From NCBI GenBank assembly GCA_002352425.1, contig DEIK01000113.1, positions 1 to 13,406 of the forward strand: a DNA stretch of 13,406 nt, in the 5' to 3' direction. The translations under genes were made by a program, and so were the position numbers. The DNA comes from Rhodobacteraceae bacterium UBA2776 (lineage in GTDB: Bacteria; Pseudomonadota; Alphaproteobacteria; Rhodobacterales; Rhodobacteraceae). The stretch's first letter is position 1. Each line of letters starts with the position of its first letter. A model generated the notes under the pieces. The model did not search any database. It was given only the letters and a program-made list of their open reading frames with translations, and was not told the origin of the DNA. Shown piece by piece: positions 1-6,940 of the stretch.

Positions 1-131
1 GGATCCCTCGTTATCTCTTATCAATTATGTCACATAAGCACGTGATGGAAGGGGCCAGAGCGGCAAATTACCTTGGCAAAGACACTATCTGCTTTAATAC
101 AGGGACAAAATGCCCCTATGTGAGGCCCAAC

Positions 132-893
132 ATGCCCAAACACCCCATCATCCCACCTGCAGCAGACCCGGTTTTGCTGGCCAAGATCGAGCGCCACGTC
201 GCCGCGACGACGCAGCGTATCAGCCGGATTGAGCATGGCGGCCAGACGATATGGGTTAAAAAGCAAGAAGTTTTGTCGCTGCGGATGCGTTTGCAAAAGG
301 GCGATGCAAGCGCGGCATTTGCGGCAGAACGTAATGCGATGCAGATGCTGCATAAGGCGAGCGTACCGGTGCCCTTGATCGTCGCCGAGGGGCCCGATTA
401 TTTTGCCATGACCGACAGCGGCCCGTCGTTGCAATATCTGTTGCTTGGTATCACCGGCAGCAAGACGGGGCATACAGAGGCCTTTGAGGCTGCTGGCAAA
501 CAACTGGCTTTGATGCATGCCAAACATATTTCGCATGGGCGGCCTTCGATCAAGGATATCTGTTGGCAGGACGGGCGCATCACGTTTCTGGATTTTGAAC
601 GGTTTCACGCCAAGCGCAACACCCCCAAGGGGCATTTGCAGGATCTGGTTATGGTTGTGTTTTCGACCTATGCGGTGACGGGGCGGGATTGCCCCGAAGT
701 GGAGGCCCTGATCGAGGGCTACCGCACCCATGACCCTGCCGATATCTGGCAGGCTGCTGTGGCGTGGTGTGCCAAAATGCGCTGGGTCGACTATTTGACC
801 AAGCCTATTCAGTGGCGCGGGGCTGGCAAAGCGCTTGATTTCAAGGCTATTCCTTTGACATTGGATGCCTTTGCACGCGACCACCCCCTATAG
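132..893 (+). CDS. Small kinase-fold (BUD32/WaaP-like) phosphotransferase
   Basis: This 253-residue protein resembles small bacterial members of the protein-kinase fold (BUD32/RIO/WaaP-like). A Trp-Val-Lys-Lys strand near residues 41-44 could supply the ATP-binding lysine, and Glu66 lies in the place of the helix-C glutamate. The catalytic loop is His-Gly-Arg-Pro-Ser-Ile-Lys-Asp (135-142), followed by Leu-Asp-Phe-Glu (153-156) where kinases have DFG. There is no signal peptide or membrane segment, so it should be cytoplasmic. I chose the ATG at 132 because GAGG lies six bases upstream and the fold begins soon after. The same frame is open back to an ATG at 27, which would give 288 residues, but no ribosome site precedes it and the extra N-terminus looks unlike a domain. 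It converges on the lysoplasmalogenase gene. The substrate (protein, lipid sugar or small molecule) cannot be told from sequence. Confidence 0.7.
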   Translation: MPKHPIIPPAADPVLLAKIERHVAATTQRISRIEHGGQTIWVKKQEVLSLRMRLQKGDASAAFAAERNAMQMLHKASVPVPLIVAEGPDYFAMTDSGPSLQYLLLGITGSKTGHTEAFEAAGKQLALMHAKHISHGRPSIKDICWQDGRITFLDFERFHAKRNTPKGHLQDLVMVVFSTYAVTGRDCPEVEALIEGYRTHDPADIWQAAVAWCAKMRWVDYLTKPIQWRGAGKALDFKAIPLTLDAFARDHPL

Positions 894-1523
894 GGTGCCC
901 AGCCCCCAGTACAGGCCGATTTGGGCGCTGACATAGGTGATCCACACCACTTTGGTCGCCAATTTGCGCCGCCTATCTCCAGGCACCAACCTAAAGACTT
1001 CGATCGACAGGATCAGGTCTGAAACCACAAACAGCATTGCCCCCCAAAGGGCAACCATGCGCGTATCGGGTAGACCCAGCGCCACAACGGCCATTACCAA
1101 AATCACCCCGACATAGGCCCGCACAGGCCATTTCAAGGCACCTGTGTGGGGACGCAGCCACCATTCGGTTGACAGGCCAAACCCCAGGATCACCAAAATG
1201 AGCGGCCATTGTGAAAAACTCAAGCTGATCCCAAGCCCGACCATGACGGCGATATAGGACAGATGGGCCGCAGCAAAGCTGATCATCCCGATCAAAAATG
1301 CCTTTTGTCCATACCGCGACAGGGCGAAATCACCAATCGCGCTCAGCGCCAGCGCGGCGATCAGTAATACAGGCGCGCCCTCGGCGGCGGCGGCGAATGC
1401 GAACAGAACTATCGGCAGGGTTTTGCGGATACTGCGCGCCATACGGATGCGGCTCGTTGCGCGCGGCAGATACAACACAGCCGCGATCACCCCATAGGCA
1501 AAAAGGGCCGCCGCGCTAAACAT
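888..1523 (-). CDS. YhhN/TMEM86-family lysoplasmalogenase
   Basis: A 211-residue, almost wholly hydrophobic protein with about seven to eight predicted membrane segments, the usual size and layout of the YhhN/TMEM86 family. Family members hydrolyse the vinyl-ether bond of lysoplasmalogens to an aldehyde and a glycerophospho-compound in the membrane. Visible family features are Ala-Ile-Gly-Asp-Phe-Ala-Leu near residue 62, the Phe-Leu-Ile-Gly...Phe-Ala-Ala-Ala-His-Leu-Ser-Tyr stretch at about 76-90, and a Val-Val-Ser-Asp-Leu-Ile-Leu-Ser segment near 166-173. The conserved acidic residues in these segments are the likely catalytic ones. An AAAAGG motif upstream of the ATG at 1523 supports the start. 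The gene ends tail-to-tail with the kinase-like gene, sharing the hexamer CTATAG. It diverges from the AlkB-type gene, which also acts on lipid-like substrates. The true substrate in this organism is unproven, since plasmalogens are rare in aerobic alphaproteobacteria. Confidence 0.82.
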   Translation of the reverse strand: MFSAAALFAYGVIAAVLYLPRATSRIRMARSIRKTLPIVLFAFAAAAEGAPVLLIAALALSAIGDFALSRYGQKAFLIGMISFAAAHLSYIAVMVGLGISLSFSQWPLILVILGFGLSTEWWLRPHTGALKWPVRAYVGVILVMAVVALGLPDTRMVALWGAMLFVVSDLILSIEVFRLVPGDRRRKLATKVVWITYVSAQIGLYWGLGTL

Positions 1524-1597
1524 GCCGCGGCCTTTTCAAATCCATTGTGTTGTTATCAGCCGCCATTAAACCCGTCCTTTTGCTGTCTTTTAACCGG

Positions 1598-1603
1598 ATT
1601 ATA
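1598..1603 (-). promoter_or_regulatory. Possible -10 box for the lysoplasmalogenase gene
   Basis: Read on the minus strand this is a perfect TATAAT, about 75 bases upstream of the lysoplasmalogenase ATG. No convincing -35 hexamer lies 16-18 bases further upstream, where the sequence reads roughly CTCTTT. The call is therefore tentative. Confidence 0.3.
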
Positions 1604-1656
1604 ACACCGCTGTCGCAAAAAAAGAGGACGAGACAAATACGCCTGAAATTATGCTT

Positions 1657-1670
1657 GTGTTTGGAAACAC
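1657..1670. promoter_or_regulatory. Inverted repeat in the alkB/lysoplasmalogenase spacer
   Basis: GTGTTTGGAAACAC is a perfect inverted repeat with 6-base arms and a 2-base centre, about 67 bases before the alkB-type start. A partial copy of its left half, CTTGTGTGGAAATG, lies at 1695-1708, so CTTGTGT recurs at a 41-base interval (1654 and 1695). This looks like a transcription-factor operator in a divergent spacer of 213 bases, but no regulator gene is adjacent and no known motif was matched with certainty. The rest of the spacer (1524-1736) shows only weak promoter-like hexamers. Confidence 0.4.
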
Positions 1671-1736
1671 TATGTCTTTGTTTGTTATCAAATACTTGTG
1701 TGGAAATGTGTTAGAAGGGCGTGAAGGGATAACTCG

Positions 1737-2831
1737 ATGACACAGCGTATGAAAATGTTCGCAATCGTGAGCCTAATGCCAATTCCGCTGATCACACTGG
1801 CCGCTGTGTTTGGTGGTTGGTTTGTGGTGGTGGCGCTGGCCTATATCACGGTGTTTACATTTGCGATGGACCAGATGATCAACATTGCAAGCGACGCAAA
1901 ACAACCAGAAGGTGAATTTCCGACGGCTGACAACCTATCGACCACCTTGGCGGTGTCGCATTTCTTCCTTTTAGCGTTGGTTGTTTGGGCGATGCCCTCC
2001 AATGCAGCGCTCGGCCTTTTCGACACTCTAGGGTTGTTTGTTGCCGCAGGAATGTTCTTTGGTCAGGTCAGCAATTCAAACGCGCATGAGCTGATCCACC
2101 GCAGCAATCGACGCCTGTTTAACCTTGGGAAATGGGTCTATATTTCGATGCTGTTCGGGCATCACACATCGGCGCATTTGCTGGTGCATCACAGGTTCGC
2201 GGCCTCGGAGTATGATCCAAACTCCGCCCCCAAGGGCGAATCATTTTATACATTTGCACAGCGGGCCTGGATTGGTTCGGCACGTGCCGGGTTTGAGATG
2301 GAGACGGGTCGGCGCAAAAATCTGCGCCAAAAACCGCCGCGTTTTAGTCACCCGTATGTTGCCTATACGCTGGGCGGGGTTGCCAGTGTTGCGATTGCCT
2401 TTGCAATTGGTGGTTGGGGTGGGGCATTGGCGCTGATCGCTTTGGCATCCTATGCGCAATTGCAGCTTTTGCTGTCGGATTATGTGCAGCATTATGGGTT
2501 GCGGCGGGCCAGCCTGCCCAATGGTAAACTGGCCCCTGTGGCCTTGCATCACTCGTGGAACGCGCCGCATTGGATGTCCAATTACCTGATGCTGGCCGCC
2601 CCGCGCCATTCCGATCATCACAGCCATCCTGACCGACCCTACCCCGCACTCATTCTGCCCGAACCCGATGTCGCGCCCAGCCTGCCCTACAGTCTCCCAA
2701 CGATGGGGGCGCTGGCGCTGTTTCCAAATCTCTGGCGCCGCGTCATGGATCCACGCCTCGCCACTTGGACAGCACATGCAGCGGCTGAGGCGCAAAAAAT
2801 TGCGCGCCAAAATGCCCCGGCGCCAACATAG
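1737..2831 (+). CDS. alkB: AlkB-type membrane di-iron alkane/fatty-acyl monooxygenase
   Basis: A 364-residue integral membrane protein of the AlkB branch of the membrane fatty-acid desaturase/hydroxylase superfamily. These enzymes insert oxygen into terminal C-H bonds using a histidine-liganded di-iron site and electrons from rubredoxin. The histidine clusters are present in order: His-Glu-Leu-Ile-His (117-121), a His147-x3-His151-His152 cluster followed by Glu-Tyr-Asp-Pro-Asn-Ser-Ala (158-164) and Gly-Glu-Ser-Phe-Tyr (167-171), Gln-His-Tyr-Gly-Leu (251-255), His-His-Ser-Trp-Asn (271-275), and His-Ser-Asp-His-His (291-295). Hydrophobic segments lie near residues 8-43, 70-110 and 208-248. An AAGGG motif ahead of the ATG supports the start. 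The protein is somewhat shorter than the roughly 400-residue Pseudomonas enzyme. No rubredoxin or rubredoxin reductase gene is nearby, so its electron source must lie elsewhere. Family membership is secure; n-alkane as natural substrate is inference. Confidence 0.88.
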   Translation: MTQRMKMFAIVSLMPIPLITLAAVFGGWFVVVALAYITVFTFAMDQMINIASDAKQPEGEFPTADNLSTTLAVSHFFLLALVVWAMPSNAALGLFDTLGLFVAAGMFFGQVSNSNAHELIHRSNRRLFNLGKWVYISMLFGHHTSAHLLVHHRFAASEYDPNSAPKGESFYTFAQRAWIGSARAGFEMETGRRKNLRQKPPRFSHPYVAYTLGGVASVAIAFAIGGWGGALALIALASYAQLQLLLSDYVQHYGLRRASLPNGKLAPVALHHSWNAPHWMSNYLMLAAPRHSDHHSHPDRPYPALILPEPDVAPSLPYSLPTMGALALFPNLWRRVMDPRLATWTAHAAAEAQKIARQNAPAPT

Positions 2832-2876
2832 GGCGCAAGGCTGGCGCTTGGTGATCAGGTCTGTCAAAAAGAGAGC

Positions 2877-3278
2877 ATGATAAAACGCCTATTTGCCACA
2901 CTCCTATGTCTTTTTATGGCGGTGCCGCTTGTTGCCGAAACCCCGATGGATGCCGAGGCCTTTGATGCCTATACAAACGGTAAAACACTGCGTTACGGGT
3001 TCAACGGCACGCTCTATGGGGCCGAGAAATATCTACCGAATCGGCGGGTGCGGTGGTCGGTTCCCAGTGGCCATTGCCAAGAGGGACACTGGTATCAAGA
3101 CGGCCCGTTGATCTGTTTTCTGTATGAGGATGCGACGGAGGCGCAATGCTGGGCTTTTTATCAGCGCGAGGCCGGGTTGATGGCACAATTTAAAAATGAT
3201 CCGTCGCGCACCACGTTATTTGAGATCGAGCCCAGTGGCCCGCCTTTGGTCTGTTTGGGGCCCGAAGTCGGCGTGTAA
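2877..3278 (+). CDS. Small secreted protein with four cysteines, function unknown
   Basis: A 133-residue protein with a clear Sec signal peptide: basic Lys-Arg start, hydrophobic core at 5-17, and probable cleavage after Val-Ala at residue 20. The mature part has cysteines at 67, 80, 91 and 126, enough for two disulfides in the periplasm. It is rich in aromatic residues, with motifs such as Tyr-Gly-Ala-Glu-Lys-Tyr-Leu-Pro (47-54), Arg-Val-Arg-Trp (57-60), Gly-x-Trp-Tyr (70-73) and Ile-Cys-Phe-x-Tyr-Glu (79-84). I recall similar small proteins as conserved and uncharacterised in Rhodobacteraceae, but cannot verify this. It starts 45 bases after the AlkB-type gene on the same strand, with an AGAGAG ribosome site, so co-transcription is plausible. 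No enzymatic motif was recognised. Confidence 0.75.
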   Translation: MIKRLFATLLCLFMAVPLVAETPMDAEAFDAYTNGKTLRYGFNGTLYGAEKYLPNRRVRWSVPSGHCQEGHWYQDGPLICFLYEDATEAQCWAFYQREAGLMAQFKNDPSRTTLFEIEPSGPPLVCLGPEVGV

Positions 3279-3334
3279 TCAACTGCAGGCAAATGAATCT
3301 CTGCGCGCCGCACGGGGATATTCGAGCAAAAATC

Positions 3335-4828
3335 CTAAAAAAGGCTGCCTTGGTCTGGCGGCGGTTTATCTTTTTTGGCTTTGCGAACTGTGGAGGCGGC
3401 TGAGGCGGCCCCCAGTTTATAGCGACCATCCTGAAACTGGATTTCCAAAACGGCGGCTTTTTTGGCGGCCCCTTTGGTGGTGATCACATCGCCATCACCG
3501 CGCACCACCGCGTAACCACGCATCAAAGTTTCCTCATAGCCCAGCGTTTGGCGCACACGCTCCAAAGCCTCCACACGTTTGCGCCAGCCATCAACCTGCC
3601 CTTGCGACACGCGCGCAAGGCGGCCCGTGATCTGGGTCAGCTTATCACGCTTGCGCTCGGTATCGCGATCCAGCAGTGCCGGGTTTAAACGGCTGGCGCG
3701 GTCTTCCAGTTTGGTTTTTGCATCCACGACCAATCGCGACAGGGCCGTTGGGCGCAGGCTACCGCTGACTTCGGACAGCTGCAGGCGTTTGATTTGGGTC
3801 GCGCGATCCAGCGCGGCGGGCAAACGGTCACTGGCACGATCCAGCCTTTGGCGCGGGGTGTCAAGCAAGGCCTCAAGATTAGGCATGGCGCGAGCCAAAT
3901 CACGTAGACGCTGTTTGCGTTGATCCACGCCCCCCGTGGCAGCGCGGGTTAGGCGGGCGTCTTGGTCGTCCAGCCATGCCAGCAATTCCAGCCGCACCGG
4001 CACCGCCAATTCAGCGGCCGCCGTGGGCGTTGGGGCGCGTTGGTCTGACACATAGTCGATCAGCGTGGTATCGGTTTCATGGCCCACGGCCGAGATCAGC
4101 GGAATATCGGAAGCGGCGGCGGCGCGCGCCACGCTTTCCTCGTTAAAGCCCCACAGATCCTCGATAGACCCACCACCACGCGCCACGATAATCAAATCCG
4201 GCCGCGGCAATGCGCCGCCACGGGTCATAGCGTTGAACCCTTCAATCGCGCGGGTCACTTCGGGGGCGCATTGTTTGCCCTGCACCGCAACCGGCCAGAT
4301 CAGAACCTTGCGCGGGAAACGGTCGCGCAGACGGTGCAGAATATCACGGATTACAGCGCCCGATGGCGAGGTGATAACGCCGATCACTTCGGGCAAGTAG
4401 GGCAGTTCTTGCTTGCGTTCTGGCGCGAACAAACCCTCGGCCGCCAACATGGTTTTGCGTTTTTCCAGCATCGCCATCAGCGCCCCCATGCCGGCGGGCG
4501 CGATGTCTTCAATCACCATCTGGTATTTTGATTGGCCGCCGAAAGTGGTCAACTTTCCAGTGGCCACCACCTCCATGCCTTCTTCGGGCTGTACCGCCAA
4601 GCGGCTAGCGACACCCTTCCAGATCACCCCCGCCAACACAGAGCGGTCATCTTTTAGGTCAAGATAGATATGCCCTGAGCGCGGGCGCGACACGCGGCCA
4701 ACCTCGCCTTTGACGCGGACATGGCCAAACTCCCCTTCGATGGTGCGTTTGACTGCGCCCGAAATCTCGGTGACGGTGAACTCTGGGGCATTTTCGCCCT
4801 CCATTGGGTCGTCAATTAGATCAGACAT
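3335..4828 (-). CDS. xseA: Exodeoxyribonuclease VII large subunit
   Basis: A 497-residue XseA, the catalytic large subunit of exonuclease VII, which joins several XseB subunits and degrades single-stranded DNA from both ends into short acid-soluble pieces. An N-terminal OB-fold domain covers about 14-112. The catalytic domain follows, with Val-Ile-Thr-Ser-Pro-Ser-Gly-Ala-Val-Ile-Arg-Asp (150-161), Val-Ala-Arg-Gly-Gly-Gly-Ser (215-221), Gly-His-Glu-Thr-Asp (249-253) and Ser-Asp-Gln-Arg-Ala-Pro-Thr-Pro-Thr (261-269). A long charged helical region from about 280 to 430 fits the coiled-coil arm that holds XseB. Near the C-terminus are Met-Arg-Gly-Tyr-Ala-Val-Val, a lysine-rich tail and a typical Gly-Ser-Leu-Phe end. 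Length and domain order are normal. It is divergent from purD across a 72-base spacer. xseB is not in the window. Confidence 0.96.
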   Translation of the reverse strand: MSDLIDDPMEGENAPEFTVTEISGAVKRTIEGEFGHVRVKGEVGRVSRPRSGHIYLDLKDDRSVLAGVIWKGVASRLAVQPEEGMEVVATGKLTTFGGQSKYQMVIEDIAPAGMGALMAMLEKRKTMLAAEGLFAPERKQELPYLPEVIGVITSPSGAVIRDILHRLRDRFPRKVLIWPVAVQGKQCAPEVTRAIEGFNAMTRGGALPRPDLIIVARGGGSIEDLWGFNEESVARAAAASDIPLISAVGHETDTTLIDYVSDQRAPTPTAAAELAVPVRLELLAWLDDQDARLTRAATGGVDQRKQRLRDLARAMPNLEALLDTPRQRLDRASDRLPAALDRATQIKRLQLSEVSGSLRPTALSRLVVDAKTKLEDRASRLNPALLDRDTERKRDKLTQITGRLARVSQGQVDGWRKRVEALERVRQTLGYEETLMRGYAVVRGDGDVITTKGAAKKAAVLEIQFQDGRYKLGAASAASTVRKAKKDKPPPDQGSLF

Positions 4829-4888
4829 ATCTGCTCACTTGTTTATCTCTGTCGCCCACCTTAGAACGCCATCATGCAAAGGCCAAGC

Positions 4889-4894
4889 GGGGAG
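4889..4894 (+). promoter_or_regulatory. Ribosome binding site deciding the purD start
   Basis: GGGGAG lies six bases before the ATG at 4901. It favours that codon over an in-frame ATG at 4874, which has no such site and would add nine residues before the Rossmann-like Met-Asn-Ile-Leu-Ile-Leu-Gly start typical of PurD. Confidence 0.7.
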
Positions 4895-4900
4895 CGGCAA

Positions 4901-6163
4901 ATGAATATCCTGATTTTAGGCAGTGGTGGTCGTGAACATGCATTGGCATGGGCCGTGAAGCAAAACCCGAAATGTGACCGCTTGGTTGTGGCGCCTGGCA
5001 ATGCGGGTATCGCGATGATTGCAGAATGTGCGGATTTTGACATTATGGATGGCAGCGCGGTGGTGGAATTCGCCACTGAAACCGCGGTCGATTTCGTGAT
5101 TGTCGGGCCAGAAGCACCCTTAGCTGTCGGGGTCGCGGATCGTTTGCGCGCCGCCAACATCCTGTGCTTTGGGCCAAGTCAGGCTGCTGCCCAGTTGGAA
5201 GCTTCCAAGGCCTTTACCAAAGAAATATGCGCGGCCGTCAATGCACCCACAGCCGATTATGGGCATTTTACGGACGCCGAGCAGGCCAAAGATCATGTGC
5301 GGGCCAAAGGCACGCCCATTGTTGTTAAGGCTGATGGTCTGGCGGCAGGCAAGGGCGTCATTATGGCCTTTGATGAGGCAACCGCATTGGACGCTATTGA
5401 CGACATGTTCAGCGGTGAGTTTGGCGCGGCTGGTGCCGAGGTGGTGATCGAGGAATTCATGGAGGGCGAAGAGGCGTCATTTTTTGTACTTTGTGATGGC
5501 ACTGACATCTTGGCGATGGGTACGGCCCAAGACCATAAGCGCGTCTTTGACGGTGATGAAGGGCCCAATACGGGCGGCATGGGCGCCTATTCTCCCGCCC
5601 CGGTTATGACGGATAGCGTGGTTCAAAAAACCATGGACGAAATCGTTGCCCCGACAATGGCTGAAATGGCCCGTCGCGGGATGCCGTTTCAAGGCATCCT
5701 GTTTGTCGGTTTGATGATCAAGGACGGGCAGCCCCGTTTGGTGGAATACAACGTGCGTTTTGGCGATCCTGAATGTCAGGTTTTGATGATGCGGCTGGGC
5801 GCGCAGGTGTTTGATCTGTTGCAGGCCTGTGCCGAGGGACGGCTTGCGCAAGCGCAGGTGAACTGGGCGGATGATCATGCGTTATGCGTGGTGATGGCCG
5901 CAAATGGCTATCCTGGGACCTATGAAAAGGGCAGCGTAATTAGCGGGTTGGATGATCTGCCCGAGGATTCATCGCATATGGTTTTTCACGCTGGCACGGG
6001 CGCGCAGGATGGCAAGATTATTGCAACCGGCGGGCGTGTGTTGGGTGTGACAGCGCGCGGCAGCAGTTTGGCCGAGGCCCAAGAGCGGGCCTATAATATG
6101 GTGGATGGCGTGGACTGGCCCGAGGGGTTTTGTCGGCGCGATATTGGCTGGCGGGCGCTTTAG
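4901..6163 (+). CDS. purD: Phosphoribosylamine-glycine ligase (GAR synthetase)
   Basis: A 420-residue PurD, the second step of de novo purine synthesis. It ligates glycine to 5-phosphoribosylamine using ATP, in the cytoplasm. The N-domain starts with Ile-Leu-Gly-Ser-Gly-Gly-Arg-Glu-His-Ala (5-14) and has Val-Gly-Pro-Glu-Ala-Pro-Leu (68-74). The ATP-grasp part shows Val-Val-Lys-Ala-Asp-Gly-Leu-Ala-Ala-Gly-Lys-Gly-Val (141-153), Glu-Glu-Phe-Met-Glu-Gly-Glu-Glu-Ala-Ser (184-193) and Gly-Pro-Asn-Thr-Gly-Gly-Met-Gly (221-228). The family signature Arg-Phe-Gly-Asp-Pro-Glu-Cys-Gln is at 286-293, carrying metal ligands. Length is standard and all key motifs are intact. No other pur gene is adjacent, as is common in alphaproteobacteria. 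The following NYN gene lies in the same frame 18 bases after the purD stop, so it could be read from the purD transcript. Confidence 0.97.
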   Translation: MNILILGSGGREHALAWAVKQNPKCDRLVVAPGNAGIAMIAECADFDIMDGSAVVEFATETAVDFVIVGPEAPLAVGVADRLRAANILCFGPSQAAAQLEASKAFTKEICAAVNAPTADYGHFTDAEQAKDHVRAKGTPIVVKADGLAAGKGVIMAFDEATALDAIDDMFSGEFGAAGAEVVIEEFMEGEEASFFVLCDGTDILAMGTAQDHKRVFDGDEGPNTGGMGAYSPAPVMTDSVVQKTMDEIVAPTMAEMARRGMPFQGILFVGLMIKDGQPRLVEYNVRFGDPECQVLMMRLGAQVFDLLQACAEGRLAQAQVNWADDHALCVVMAANGYPGTYEKGSVISGLDDLPEDSSHMVFHAGTGAQDGKIIATGGRVLGVTARGSSLAEAQERAYNMVDGVDWPEGFCRRDIGWRAL

Positions 6164-6181
6164 GCGAAAAAAGCTTTCGAA

Positions 6182-6940
6182 TTGTCACACAGTGTTGAAG
6201 CACCCATTACTTTGGGGGATAAACTAAATCCCCAACGCACCATCTCCCTTGGCAAATCCATCCTAGCATTGCTGGTTTCAGCCCTGCTTAGCGCAATGAT
6301 TTGGTGGGCACTGCAAAGCCCCCTTGCCGGTATTGCCGTGCTGATTTTATGCCGCCTGCTGTTTGGCCGCCTGTTTCTCAAGCAAAAACCACCGGCGCAT
6401 TTCTTGCTCCATGCCGATCGCGAGGGGTTTATGAAATCCTTGATACTGACGGATAAAACCGCAATTTTTGATGGCAACAACATTTACCATTTCGGGTTAA
6501 AGCATGGGCTTGGAACGCAGCCCTTAACAACCCTGGTTCAAAATCTAAGGGACGACGGCCACAGGATTCTTTGTTTCTTTGATGCGAACATCTATTTCAC
6601 GCTCCGCGAAAATGGCGCGTTTTTGAAAGGTGCGCCGTTCTCGGTCCAGTTGCTTCGAACAGCATTTGACCTAAAGCCCAACGAGATTTACGTGGTGCCC
6701 AGTCGAATCCAAGCCGACCGGTTTATCATCGAAACCTTATCCCACCTGCCCAAATCTTTTGCCGTTACGAATGACCGTTTCAGGGATTTTTTCTCTGAAT
6801 ACCGTTTTCTGGAAAAGAATGGCTGGCGAAAAAGTGTCACCATAAAGCAAGGTGCACTATCGCTTTTCAACTATACCCTCAAAGACCCCTTGAGCGCAGA
6901 ATGTGCCCATATCACATCCGACAATCCATCGCCCTCTTGA
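6182..6940 (+). CDS. Membrane-anchored Zc3h12a/NYN-type (PIN-fold) ribonuclease
   Basis: A 252-residue protein with a probable transmembrane hairpin or pair of segments at about 25-66, a basic Arg-Leu-Phe-Leu-Lys-Gln-Lys border, then a C-terminal domain resembling the Zc3h12a-like NYN branch of PIN ribonucleases. Acidic active-site candidates appear in family order: Phe-Asp-Gly-Asn-Asn (96-100), Phe-Phe-Asp-Ala-Asn (132-136), Ser-Arg-x-x-Ala-Asp-Arg-Phe-Ile (174-182), and Thr-Asn-Asp-Arg-Phe-Arg-Asp (196-202), close to the SND-x-YRD motif of the family. The domain should cleave RNA with a metal ion on the cytoplasmic side. The start is unsure. TTG at 6182 is the only start codon between the purD stop and the hydrophobic region; ATG at 6296 would cut into the membrane part, and ATG at 6431, after GAGGGG, would give only the soluble domain. 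Base composition is AT-richer than purD. Its 3' end overlaps the FG-GAP gene by 29 bases. Confidence 0.72.
   Translation: MSHSVEAPITLGDKLNPQRTISLGKSILALLVSALLSAMIWWALQSPLAGIAVLILCRLLFGRLFLKQKPPAHFLLHADREGFMKSLILTDKTAIFDGNNIYHFGLKHGLGTQPLTTLVQNLRDDGHRILCFFDANIYFTLRENGAFLKGAPFSVQLLRTAFDLKPNEIYVVPSRIQADRFIIETLSHLPKSFAVTNDRFRDFFSEYRFLEKNGWRKSVTIKQGALSLFNYTLKDPLSAECAHITSDNPSPS

Noticed and set aside
1..131. N-terminal extension of the kinase-like protein from the ATG at 27
   Set aside because: There is no ribosome site before 27 and the extra 35 residues show no domain-like pattern, whereas GAGG precedes the ATG at 132.
30..884. A 284-codon open frame on the minus strand, antisense to the kinase-like gene
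   Set aside because: It mirrors the real gene's codon pattern, has no recognisable domain or ribosome site, and its composition (rich in Arg, His, Gln and Pro) is typical of an antisense shadow.
2241..2867. A 208-codon minus-strand open frame within the AlkB-type gene
   Set aside because: It lies opposite a well-supported gene, has shadow-like composition and no family resemblance.
3335..3360. AAGGC/GCCTT followed by a T run at the end of xseA as a terminator
   Set aside because: The two arms are separated by a single base, so no hairpin loop can form; the T run is part of the Leu-Phe codons and stop region.
4079..4531. A 150-codon plus-strand open frame inside xseA
   Set aside because: xseA is certain on the other strand; this frame shows no domain and is rich in His, Arg and Gln as in shadows.
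6165..6179. CGAAA-N5-TTTCG dyad just after the purD stop as a possible terminator
   Set aside because: The stem has only five mostly A-T pairs and no T run follows; it also lies directly before the next gene's start.
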